Assembly: GCA_022575985.1 (NCBI GenBank)
Contig: JAKSXM010000246.1
Location: 10,496,001 to 10,560,000 of the forward strand
Length of the DNA stretch: 64,000 bases
Origin: Anagrus nilaparvatae
Taxonomy: Eukaryota > Arthropoda > Insecta > Hymenoptera > Mymaridae
Reading direction: 5' to 3'
Shown here: positions 46,373-57,542 of the stretch, piece by piece
How the letters are laid out: every line of letters begins with the position of its first letter
How positions within the stretch are numbered: the stretch's first letter is position 1
The notes under the pieces: model-generated
The model's input: the letters and a program-made list of their open reading frames with translations, nothing else
Databases searched by the model: none
Told to the model about the DNA's origin: nothing
Translations under genes and position numbers: made by a program

Positions 46373-46754
46373 TTAAGGGGAAGTACTGGTTAAAATCCGA
46401 CTTTTTTGAAAAAACCTAATTTTCAGAAAATGTTAACAAAAAATTGAAAATCGAAGAAGAGGAAAACATTGCCAAGACTTTGGCGGATTCAAAACTGTGG
46501 GTTTGGGTCTTTTTATAGTATGTTTGCTCGCAGAACTTTTTCTTTGAAAATTTATCCTTAATTTTTTAAAGATAAATTTTCAAAGAAAAAGTTCTCCGAG
46601 CAAACATACTATAAAAAGACCCAAACCCACAGTTTTGAATCCGCCAAAGTCTTGGCAATGTTTTCCTCTTCTTCGATTTTCAATTTTTTGTTAACATTTT
46701 CTGAAAATTAGGTTTTTTCAAAAAAGTCGGATTTTAACCTGTACTTCCCCTTAA
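46373..46754. mobile_element. 382 bp near-perfect hairpin element bounded by TTAA, copy 2 (inverted)
   Basis: Same length and ends as copy 1 at 45932-46313. The two arm mismatches and the asymmetric loop are all swapped relative to copy 1, which shows it sits in the opposite orientation and is identical. The copies are separated by 59 bases (46314-46372). Together they form an 823 bp palindrome made of two palindromes. Confidence 0.85.
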
Positions 46755-47256
46755 TGAAAAAAAATCAAAACCATTCTTCAGGAAAGACTTAATACACTAG
46801 GACATAAATAAAGGAATAAATAAAAAATAAAATTTTTTTCAATTATTAATTATTATTAAATAATATTAAAAATAAACACAAATATTGCAAGTCAATTGAG
46901 CTTAATTATCTCGAAGTTCGATTGCTGTGTAGTTTTGATTTATACACGTACACACACATACAAACGGAGCACAGAATAATACTTGCGGAACTATTACAGA
47001 AAAAATATTGTTCAAATTAAGGGTAATTAATGTTTTTAACGTGTAAATAAAACTGTAAAAATGTTAAGATAATTAGGAGCTCCTGTGAAGAGTAATTAAT
47101 AAAAACATTTAACATAGGAATCAAAAGGTGGATCTCAAAAAATCGTATATATTTTAAAGTTTCTTATTATTGTTAGAAAAAAACTATTAAGGCATTTTTT
47201 GAAATACTTTTTATATTATTTTGGAGATGTTAACAATATTAAATAAATAAAAAAAA
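46755..47256. other. AT-rich intergenic DNA
   Basis: Nothing recognisable; no gene-like frame and no inverted repeat noticed. Confidence 0.4.
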
Positions 47257-47692
47257 CTTATAACCGGTTTGTGTAAACACAACCTAAATGCATGGAACAT
47301 GTTTACTTCCAGCTGAGGACTAGGTATAATACAAATTTTACTCAACATTACAATACAATTTTCTATTGTTGTAATTTGTAATTATTACCTTACTAGTTGT
47401 TAAGATTCTAAACCCAAACTATTTTGATTCCCTGAACCTGAATTATTCCAAGTCCCTAAATCGATATTATTCCAAGTCCCTAAATCGATTATTATTTTAA
47501 GTCCATAAACCTGTATTATCTTAAGTCCTTAAGCTCAGATTTTTCAAAGTCTCCTAATTATTCTAAGTTTCATTAGACCCCCCCCCCTTAAATAAGACAA
47601 ATTTGACCACCCCCCTTAAATAGTACAAATTTGACCCCCCCTTAATTTTCAAGTTCTGAAGTACCCCCACCCTATAAACATGTTCCATGTTA
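47257..47692. repeat. Dispersed repeat with CTTATAACCGG and AACATGGAACATG ends
   Basis: Opposite-oriented copy of the element at 14009-14358: it opens CTTATAACCGGTTTGTGTAA and closes AAACATGTTCCATGTT. A second inverted CATGGAACATGTTTA lies at 47291-47305. Inside are short tandem phrases (ccaagtccctaaatcgat) and the C-rich minisatellite at 47576-47645. Confidence 0.6.
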
Positions 47693-48477
47693 AAAACAAC
47701 AATTGTCGTATGTCTCTAGTAACGTTGTGCACAACGAAACGTTTGTACAGTTTTTTTTTTTCATACGGGAGATATTTCTCAGGTTACTGAACACGAATTA
47801 AGATTTCAAGTTTTTCAAAAGAAATTGGATATAACTTCAAAAAATAGCCTAACATTGTTTATACTTGGCAACTAAATCGTTGGCCTCCTAAATCCTAAAA
47901 AATCCTTCAAACCCTTCATCAATTCTTTAATTTACCTTCTAATCCTGCAGTATCACTAACAATTTATTCACAAGCCTCCAGAACCTAGAGTTATTTTCCA
48001 ACAAAGGAAAAAGCGGTATATATCTCTGCATATTTAGGGACTTCCGAGGAAATGCATAAGCAAAATGTGCGGTTCGGTAGTGCATGTGTTAATTGTTGGT
48101 GACCTCCGACATAACATAAGGTTCAAGTGGTTAAACATAAACACATACACACTATTTATGTATCATAAAAAAAGTCATTTATGGCTGACTCTTGGAAATA
48201 AATTCTTATCTGACAAAGAAATAATATTTATTTTTTAAACATGGAAAAAAGCATAGGATTTTAATTTTCATGAAGCGGTTTTCTCACGAACTAGCGAAGC
48301 GCTCGAATGCATTGTGGAAAGTAAAAACATTATATTTTTTTCAATGCATGCTTTTTCATTAACAGCAAAAACAATGATCGTCTGAAGGTAAAAATAGGTC
48401 AATCTTAATAACATACATTTTTTTCTTTTAATTTGATAATACAATTACAATTTGAAAATTCTTATAATTCACTAATT
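47693..48477. other. Downstream flank of the ionotropic receptor gene
   Basis: No gene-like frame. It should contain the receptor's 3' UTR; an ATTAAA or AATAAA signal could not be chosen with confidence. Confidence 0.4.
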
Positions 48478-50376
48478 TCAAGATTTGATGAAATCAAATT
48501 TATCTTTTTTCTTGTACCTCTTAAAAATTTTTTTTCCCTTGGATTTTTTAACAAATATTTTTTCTTCGCCTTTTTTTATCACATAGTAGAATAAAAACTC
48601 GCAAACCAATGCAATGAATGACAGCAAAAATCCAATTCCGAGAAGGTATTTTAGCACCATTAACAATATTTTGTCATCCAAAAACATATCATCGTAATTA
48701 ATATCCTCCTCTTTCAAATCAACTTTAAAATCAGAATTCCATTTTTGATCAATTCCTGATTCATAAACAAATCTATCAATACGAGAGTATTTCTCAATAA
48801 AATGCGATCGTTTGCCAAAATTTAAAAACACTGGGTAAGATGGTAAGTTTAAGTCCAGTATCTCCATTTTTTCTAAGCCTACTGTTGAATTTTTTATATT
48901 AAATAATATATTTTCAGCTTGCAGTTCATTCGTAATAACTACTTCGTTTATTCCTTTTCCATCATAAAAATCATCTAATGTATCATAACAACGTTTATTT
49001 ATGTATTTAAATAATTTTTGAAACTCGTTTGATGTGTCATATTTAGTGATCCATTTAAACTCAGTAGTACTATAATGCGGCGAGCAGAAAATAATATTAT
49101 TTTTGAAAATATCATCAATTGATTCAATAAGTAAGTGCTCTTTATCAACAAAGTTCATATCAGTTAATAAAGAAACAATATCTGATACTTAAAAAACTGA
49201 TAAAAATTCTAAAGTCATGTAAATAATTTTAGATCTTAAATTTCGGTGTTCATTATTTGTCATTCCTAAAAATAATCCAAAAATCATAATTAACGACCAA
49301 TCTTCATCATTTTCTATTTTTAAAATTTTCACTATAATGATTGTCAGTATAATTAAAGTACCAATCGTAACTGAAGCATACAAAACGTTTGCTGATACTT
49401 TAAGACTTGTTTCTTTGACAACTGGTACCAACGCTACAATTTTTTCATATCTCAAGATGTAAACACTGTAATAAAATGAAAAATCTGGAGGGTAAATAAA
49501 TTCTAATAAAACTACAGTTAAAGTATTTATATGTCCTTCCCTATGTATTTCATCATCTCTGTAAAAGTTAATACGGTACTCAGCTTTTAAGATGTCTAAG
49601 AAAACTTGCCATATCTTCCAAAGTCTTAAATTTGGATTAAGTTTTGGTGGTAATCCTTCATTATTTTCATATTCAATTCCAGGTCTCGTACCAATTATTA
49701 AATTCATTTCATTGGTATTAGATAATTTGTCTGGGAAAATCAGGCTGTTATTAAATTCTTCGAAATTCTTAAGCAAAAAATCTGGTTGATTGTATGGAAA
49801 ATAAATGTAAACCATAATATTAGTTTTGGAGGTTACAAATAATATTGTTGTGTCAAGCAATCCAGATCTTATAAGATTATATGAAACTTTTCTTAAAAGT
49901 GCAATATCTTGATTGAAGATTTTAGGATTAGTTGGAAAAAATATCAATAAAATTTTTGGCTTACTATCTATAAGCATTGAAAATTTTATTGCTTCAATCA
50001 ATTCTGCTCTTGCTTCTAAATCAATAAAAAATTGTTTTAAATTACTAATCATAAAAATGTGCAATGGTGAAGCAATTTTATGATTATATTTGTAATTTCC
50101 ATCAGTATGAGCAAGTTTATGGTATTTAAACTGATTTGTTATAGTAAAATATAAAAATTTAGGAGTTTTATTAACATCAATAATTGTAGTTGAAACTTGA
50201 CTCATAAAATATTTTAATATCATTTGCTTATTTTTATATTTTTCATTACTGTACGAATAAATCATAACATGATGTGGCCTTACTTCATAAAAAACTTTTG
50301 TTACAACTTTATTTAATAAATTTGAAGAATTTAAAGCCAATATATTGATAAAAACGATAAATATAAAAATTTTCAT
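48478..50376 (-). CDS. Divergent ionotropic receptor (IR-like), intronless, with one in-frame TAA
   Basis: Ionotropic receptors are chemosensory cation channels derived from glutamate receptors. The frame runs from ATG at 50374-50376 through 395 codons, a single TAA (49189-49191), then 236 more codons in the same frame to 48478. It starts with a signal-peptide-like MKIFIFIVFINILALNSS. A divergent amino-terminal domain follows, then a ligand-binding half (GLPPKLNPNLRLWKIWQVF). The first membrane helix lies at about residues 329-352 (TIGTLIILTIIIVKIL), the pore-loop region DWSLIMIFGLFLGM next, and the second helix is where the stop falls. After the stop come IESIDDIF, the second ligand-binding half, and a last helix (YLLGIGFLLSFIALVCEFLF) with a basic tail. 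Lack of introns is usual for divergent IRs. No second lesion is seen, so either a very recent pseudogene, an assembly error or a read-through gene. Confidence 0.75.
49189..49191 (-). other. In-frame TAA inside the second membrane helix of the IR-like gene
   Basis: The codons before it read LEFLSVF and after it VSDIVSLLTD; together they fit the receptor's second helix with one residue replaced. The base following the stop is G. The frame is the same on both sides (30 bases from the next codon to the downstream ATG at 49156-49158), so no frameshift is involved. Confidence 0.85.
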
Positions 50377-51582
50377 AGTCGAAAAATAATTTTAGTACAA
50401 ATTATTTAAAGAGTATTCAACCTTCAACAAACTGAAAACTAATCATGGAGTTTCAAAATGAGTTGCATGGAGTTGCAATTGCATGGAGTTGCAAAAAGTT
50501 TTGCTATTTTTTGCCATTGCAACTCATGTTGAGTTTTAAATTTTTTGAGGGTTTGGAGTATTACTATACAAAAATTTTTAATTCTTAACAATTTTCACTG
50601 GAAAAATAAAATCAATTCAAAATTTCGTACTCATTAAAATATTAATATAAACCGTAATGTCTTTTTTTCAATTTCTTCCTATAAAGTCTATAACACTCTT
50701 GACAAAGTTTATAACATCCTTACGAAATTTGGAATAACTTCTCAATTTTCACCTTTCGGTTTTTTAATATATTTTTAATTTCAAATAAATACATTGCATA
50801 GTTTGTCATTTTATGGGTTAGATTTAAAAGAGTCAATTTTTTAACATATTCTTTTTACCTCTTCCATGTAGCTTTTCTAAATGACAAAATCTTGAAGTGG
50901 TTACAATGATTTAGTTGAGAGTATTATATCTCCACTAAAAAGAATCAATTTCCTAAAAAAATTTTCATAGCAATCGATCAAAATGTGCAATTTTATATTC
51001 TATTATGTTTATTGAGATTTTAGTAGAAACTTTTTTAAACATTTGATTTGAGAAACAAGAATGAAGAAGTGATGGTAAAAATAATTTAAATTGAAAATTT
51101 CGTCTTTACAATATTTAAGCATACTCTAAAATATTATCTCAAGGCTAATTCTAAAAAATTATAAAATTCGGTCATGCAACACATTAGCACAATTCGCCTA
51201 AATTATTCCTATATCGTCAATGAATTGTAGGAAGAAAATTCCATTTTTACAAGAAATTTACTTTTTAGTTTTTGGATCAATATTTATGACGCAATTTTAC
51301 AGTGAAGACATAAACAGATTGTCAAAATCTTTTTATTAGATCGATTCCTATGACAAGTCCTTTGGTTGGTAATTTTGATTACTTTTATTTAATCAGTATA
51401 ATGTGGTGATTAGGACACATATTATTCAAAACTTAAATTCTACACTTGTTTTTTTGTACTATATTTGTTTCATGCACTCAAAACTCAATAAAATCAAAAT
51501 TGTGTTCACGGTAATACGCAGTGTCCAAAGAATATAGAGCCTTGTACAAATACATATTTTGCATTATTTTCGTGTTTGTACA
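50377..51582. other. AT-rich DNA upstream of the IR-like gene
   Basis: Contains the presumed receptor promoter. A small inverted cluster of GAGTTGCA words lies at 50445-50535. No gene-like frame. Confidence 0.4.
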
Positions 51583-52714
51583 CCCGTATCGAAAAATCCT
51601 GTACAAGCTTGTGCACAAGCTTGTGCACAAAAACGCGAAATTTTGTGCACAAAATAGAAAAAAACTTAAATTTAATAAATATGGACGGCGAACCAAAATA
51701 TAGTCCTCCAGGAGTACAGGTAATCCTCGGGAAGGTATTATTACTTTATTTACCGAAAAAAGGGTATACAAGTTTTCCAATATGGCGAATCCGAAAACTC
51801 TAAAAACACCCGAAAATCAATTTCCTGCATTAGATTTGGGTTTTCAAGCTCAGTAAAAACGAATTTGAGATTTAAATTTTCATTATTTGACCTCGCGAAT
51901 ATTTTTCGGTTTTCCAATATGGCGGACCCGAAAATTTCAAAAACACCCGAAAATACTATTTCTGCATTAGATTTGGGTTTTCATGCTCAGTAAAAACGAA
52001 TTTGAGATGTAAAATTTCATAATTCGACCGTGCAAATATATTTCGGTTTTCCAATTTGGCGGAACCGAAAATTTCAAAAATATCCGAAAATAAATTTCCT
52101 GCATTAGATTTGGGTTTTCATGCTCAGTAAAAACAAATTTGAGATGTGAATTTTCATAATTTGACCTCGTGAATATTCTTCGGTTTTCCAATATGGCGGA
52201 ACCGAAAATTTCAAAAATACCCAAAAATCAATTTTTTGCATTATATGTGGGTTTTTAAGCTCATTAATACTAATTTGAGATGCAATATTTCATAATTTGA
52301 TCTTGCAAATATTGAAAACCCAAATCTAATGCAGAAATTTTATTTTCGGGTGTTTTTGAAATTTTCGGGTCTGCCATATTGGAAAACCGAAAAATATTTG
52401 CGAGGTCAAATAATGAAAATTTATATCTCAAATTCGTTTTTACTGAGCTTGAAAACCCGAATCTAATGCAGAATATTGATTTTCAGGTGTTTTTAGAGTT
52501 TTCGGATTCGCCATATTGGAAAACTTGTATACCCTTTTTTCGGTAAATAAAGTAATAATACCTTCCTGAGGATTACCTGGACTCCTGGAGGACTATATTT
52601 TGGTTCGCCGTCCATATTTATTAAATTTAAGTTTTTTTCTATTTTGTGCACAAAATTTCGCGTTCTTGTGCACAACGTTGTGCACAACGCTTGTACAGGA
52701 TTTTTCGATACGGG
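51583..52714. mobile_element. 1.13 kb foldback element with CCCGTATCGAAAAATCCTGT ends and inner 137 bp repeats
   Basis: The ends CCCGTATCGAAAAATCCTGT and its reverse complement begin arms of about 220 bp with clusters of TTGTGCACAA. The inner part consists of 137 bp units: TGCATTAGATTTGGG or its variant recurs at 51826, 51963, 52100 and 52237, exactly 137 bases apart. After about 52310 the unit appears in reverse orientation, again 137 bases apart (gca ends at 52333 and 52470). Open frames of 60-100 codons on both strands are by-products of the repeated arms. It resembles foldback-type elements in architecture; the superfamily is unknown. Confidence 0.82.
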
Positions 52715-52924
52715 CAGTAATTATAAATGTAAAAAAAAAACAAAATGACTCATAATATAGATTTTTAAGCGAAAAAAATATTGATTTTCCTGACTAATTA
52801 AGTTCAGTAAATGCATAAAAAATTAAATATTTATAAAATATTCTAATTTATAATGAAACTGATCTAAAAATTAGTTATTACAAGTTTGGAAAAAATGATT
52901 CAACTGACAAGGGCAGACCCTCGG

Positions 52925-55900
52925 GCAGACCACTACCTTTTGGAAACCTAATTGCAATCTATAGTTATTGATGACTTTAATATGTTAAACAAATAAAACA
53001 CCCTCAATACTCTATGTTTATTACAATGGGTCTTCTGGGCTTAGAAACGCAGGGCTCAATGTTATTAAATAGAGGTTTTTTTGGTCATTTTCAAAATAAT
53101 GCTGCAACCTTCTTTCGCAACCTATCAACTTCCGGTTGGATCATTTTCTTGGTAGGAGGATTATCTTTTAAGCTCCATAAATCTTACTTTTTGAAAGTTA
53201 TTCTCTTACCATTATTGTCAAAAAACCAAATACCCATTTTTGGCCCAAAATTACTAATTTTTAAATTGCTGCCAAAACTGCAATTTTCGATGAAAAAAGG
53301 TTTTATACTTAGGTCTCAAAAATTGTGTACGAGCTTCAAGTTTCCAGAAATTTCTTACACGTCTATTTTCTTTAAATAGTTTCAAAGATACCTATCTCTT
53401 TTCAAATGTAATGATAAAAATTGACATTTTTTAAAAATCCTGAAATTGGGACTCTAAATTATCATACCTGACAAACAAATAATTGAAAAATGACGATTAA
53501 AAAATTTTTGGAAAAAGCTTGCACAATATTTTTGAGGACTATAGATATAAAACCTTTTTTCATCGAAAATTGCAATTTTGGTAGCAATTTAAAAAATGTC
53601 CATTTGATTAGATGAAAGAATTAGTGATAAAAAATTGCGGTTTACAGGGTTTGAAAGGTGACTTTTTTCACCAAAAAATTGAGACCAACCAGAAGTTTTA
53701 TGCTTAACTTGAAAGTTTGCAGCGTTATGTTAAAAATTACCAAAAACCCTATAGTGGAAGCAAATTAGGATTTAATAGTGATGTAAAAGGGAAGTGCAAT
53801 TTTTTTTTTTTTTGTGTTTAATATACATATGTAAGAAAGAATCTGATTTTTTTTGTTTCCCGGAGGACTGCTTCGCCAGATATGGGGCAAAAACTACTTT
53901 TTTGCTAAATTTTAAGAAGTTTGCTATCGAATTTTGTCATATCTCTGGTTAAAATGGTCATTAAAAAAAAAAAAAAAAATGGAAAATTTTCGTAATTGGA
54001 CAGAGACTAGAACTAATTGGGTGGGGTTCCTATTTAAATACACCCTAACCTCCAAAAATCCAATTTTGTCCAATTTAAAAATTTTTTTTAATAACTTGGG
54101 CAAAAATAATCAGATTTTTATGAAAATCTCAGGAAATATGTATTTTAATGACGGGACCATGAGGTAAAATTTTTGTGAAAAATTTTTTTTTTTTTTGGTC
54201 AAAAATCAAATTTTTTCGCAAAAATTGAGCAATTTTGAAATTAGCGCCATTTTATGCAAAAACATGCTAGGGTAATTTTTTTTTTTAAAGTTGCCTTTTT
54301 GTATGTACTTTAACTTCAGTACGCGCAAGTATTCGTTAGCTCAATTGAAATGGCCATTTTAGGAGCAAGAATGAAAAATACCCTATTAATTTTTATATTT
54401 TTTTCATTTTTGCCGTATTTAGTGTATTTTGGGGAATTTTTCGGGCTACTTCTTGCTTATTTTATACAGCATTTAAGTTTTCCTTTTATTCAGTCACAAT
54501 ATTTTTCTTAAAATTTGGCCTAACCTCAAAAATAACGTTTTTTTGGGTCCTGTCGTCAGGCATGCTATTTAATGCCATAAAAGCTCCATGGAAAAAAATG
54601 GCTGGAATTTATGTTTTTTGACCCCCTAAACACGAATCCGAGATCCGTTTTGCATAATTCGTGGTCAATTATTTTTTATTAACAATTTATTGCAAAATTT
54701 GATAACAATCTAAATGTTAAATATCCTGTAGCTAAAACAATTCAAAATTTTGATAAGAACCTGATTTTATTATACATATTTTGACTCACTGAATCTTACT
54801 TATAGTAATTGTTTAAACAATTTTAATTTGTTTATAAGCCAAAATTACTATGCTGCTAAACCAACCACATTATTTGCTTGCACAATTTAAACTTTAAAAT
54901 CAATAAAATTAACTCTTGGGTTAGTAGTATGCAAGACTCAATGCAAGTTTATTTATTTAACGTAATATTACAACGGAATTCATGTTTTTGTCGATTTTTA
55001 ACAACATACTTATTCTGGCTTATAAACAAAATAAAATTGTTTAAATAATCACAGGGGTTGGTTTTTGAAAAAAAAAAAAAAACAGAAAATCGTGATCAAA
55101 AGTTCAAAAAATACATAAATAAAGGTATCAATGGAGAATATGACATAGCAACATATTAATTTTGGCTTATAAACAAATTAAAATTGTTTAAACAATTACT
55201 ATAAGTAAGATTTTTAAAAGAAAGAACCTGAAAATCGTGATCAGAGGGTCAAAAAATACATAAAAAAAAGTGTCACACTTAATTTTCAAGAAAAAATTGT
55301 TTAAACAATTTATTAACAATTAAATATTGTTTAAAAAATTAATCATACGACCTTATAAATTAGAAATTCGGATTCAGTGAGCCAAAATATGTATAATAAA
55401 ATCAGGTTCTTATCAAAATTTTGAATTGTTTTAGCTACAGGATATTTAACATTTAGATTGTTATCAAATTTTGCAATAAATTGTTAATAACAAATAATTG
55501 ACCACGAATTTTGCAAAACGGATCTCGGATTCGTGTTTAGGGGGTCAAAAAACATAAATTCCAGCCATTTTTTTCCATGGAGCTTTTATGGCATTAAATA
55601 GCATGCCTGACGACAGGACCCAAAAAAACGTTATTTTTGAGGTTAGGCCAAATTTTAAGAAAAATATTGTGACTGAATAAAAGGAAAACTTAAATGCTGT
55701 ATAAAATAAGCAAGAAGTAGCCCGAAAAATTCCCCAAATTACACTAAATACGGCAAAAATGAAAAAAATTTAAAAATTAATAGGGTATTTTTCATTCTTG
55801 CTCCTAAAATGGCCATTTTAATTGAGCTAACTTAAAAAAAAAAAAAAATTACCCTAGCATGTTTTTGCATAAAATGGCGCTAATTTCAAAATTGCTCAAT

Positions 55901-56918
55901 TTTTGCGAAAAAATTTGATTTTTGGCCAAAAAAAAAAAAAATTTTTTCACAAAAATTTTACCTCATGGTCCCGTCATTAAAATACATATTTCCTGAGATT
56001 TTCATAAAAATCTGATTATTTTTGCCCAAGTTAATAAAAAAAATTTTTAAATTGGACAAAATTGGATTTTTGGAGGTTAGGGTGTATTTAAATAGGAACC
56101 CCACCCAATTAGTTCTAGTCTCTGTCCAATTACGAAAATTTTCCATTTTTTTTTTTTTTTTAATGACCATTTTAACCAGAGATATAACAAAATTCGATAG
56201 CAAACTTCTTAAAATTTAGCAAAAAAGTAGTTTTTGCCCCATATCTGGCGAAGCAGTCCTCCGGGAAACAAAAAAAATCAGATTCTTTCTTACATATGTA
56301 TATTAAACACAAAAAAAAAAAAAATTGCACTTCCCTTTTACATCCTTTTTCAGTGACTTTTTTGTCTAATTTGCTTCCACTACTATTGAATAACATTGAG
56401 CCTTGCGTTTCTAAGCCCAGAAGGCCCACACAGTGTGCCGATTGAATCAAAAATCTGCTGACTTCTTAGAATTTAATTTTTTCACCCACTTATTTTTTTA
56501 AATGCTTCGTATACTATTCTACTTTTATGGAAACCTGCTACTTTTTAAAAATTTTCACACTTTGACTCAGGAAAAAGGCAACAGTGTCCATAAACAAGCT
56601 TTTTTAATTGCAAATAAACTTAGTAACCCTGTGAATACAATTTTTGAGTATACACTAATGTAAGGGGTGAATTTAAATTGTAAAAATTTGAAAAAGTAGC
56701 AGGTTTCCATAAGAGTAGGATAGTATACGAAGGATTAAAAAAAAAAATGGGTGAAAAAATAAATTTTTACGGAGTCAGTAGATTTTTGATTGATTTGGCA
56801 CTTTGTGGCCCATTGGAATAAACAGAGGTTATTCAAGGTGTTTTGCTTTTACAACATATTAAAGTCATCCATAACTATATAGATTTTAATTTGGTTTCCA
56901 AAATGTAGCGGTCTCTCT
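52925..56918. mobile_element. 4.0 kb foldback element, GGAGACC family, with arms over 1 kb
   Basis: The outer ends (GCAGACCACTACCTTTTGG at left, CCAAAATGTAGCGGTCTC at right) match the ends of the element at 17851-18878. An inner pair of arms, about 53756-54795 and 55370-56395, are reverse complements with few differences. They give near-identical open frames at 53934-54167 (+) and 55958-56203 (-), which share FRNWTETRTNWVGFLFKYTL. The inner loop again has inverted pieces (GTTTAAACAATT, ACTTATAGTAATT). Those frames match no protein I know and probably are not coding. The right side is interrupted by a separate element at 56429-56807. Confidence 0.78.
56429..56807. mobile_element. 379 bp palindromic MITE nested in the foldback element, GCCCA duplication
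   Basis: The ends CACAGTGTGCC and GGCACTTTGTG begin inverted arms of about 130 bp (AATCAAAAATCTGCTGACT against AGTCAGTAGATTTTTGATT; TTATGGAAACCTGCTACTTT against its complement). GCCCA at 56424-56428 is repeated at 56808-56812. Removing the insert restores AGAAGGCCCATTGG, which agrees with the uninterrupted family copies near 18825 and 53030. This makes the insertion order clear. Confidence 0.82.
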
Positions 56919-57370
56919 TGTGAGTTCGGTATACAAAATATATTTACATATCCAGGGCAAAAAAGCCTATTTTCCACCCTAGGGAGACGGGTTTTTTGCC
57001 CATTATATGCAAAATTATATGTTTTAAATGACGGGACAAAATATGGGGTTTGACATTTACATACTTTCTGTACTCGCTCGTGCATTGCGAAGTCAAAACA
57101 AATATTTTGTCTCTTGTTTATAAATAGCTATTACAAAACTGGTACACCGAGAACTGGTACTTGGTTGTTATTTGAGATTGTTCAGTTTATTTGTATCACA
57201 TTCACCTTATCAAAATCAAACTCCGCTTTAAAGATAAATAGAATTTTTGTAATTTATTAAAAAGAAAACACACGGAAAATTTTTGTTAATTATAAAATGA
57301 TTTAAAACAATTAAATAAAAAATAAAAAATTTAAGAACTTACAATTTTTCAATCGTTAATTAAAAATGCT

Positions 57371-57542
57371 GAGGCTCCCAAAAAGAAAGTGTCAAACATT
57401 CTGTGTAAAAAAAATATTTAATTTTTTTCAGATTTTTTTATAATATTTAATGAAACCACCTACGCCCGCCCTTTAAATATTATTAAAAATTAAATTCCTT
57501 TTTATACAAATAATCTTTAATACTTTCTTTTCGGGAGCCCCA
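57371..57542. repeat. MITE with GGCTCCC..AAAGAAAGT terminal inverted repeats
   Basis: The left end GAGGCTCCCAAAAAGAAAGT is mirrored by ACTTTCTTTTCGGGAGCCC at the right; the inverted similarity extends about 50 bp. The middle (accacctacgcccgccc) is GC-richer. It is non-coding. Confidence 0.65.

Noticed and set aside
49158..49188. Frameshift between the two parts of the IR-like gene
   Set aside because: The distance from the stop to the downstream ATG is a multiple of three; the two parts are in one frame, so the lesion is a nonsense codon only.
51796..52500. CRISPR-like regular spacing (137 bp period)
   Set aside because: Units are contiguous tandem copies without unique spacers, in eukaryotic DNA, and they reverse orientation half way.
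51478..52687. Several 60-100 codon frames on both strands with shared peptides
   Set aside because: They arise from inverted arms and 137 bp units of the foldback element; the same peptide on both strands is what an inverted repeat produces.
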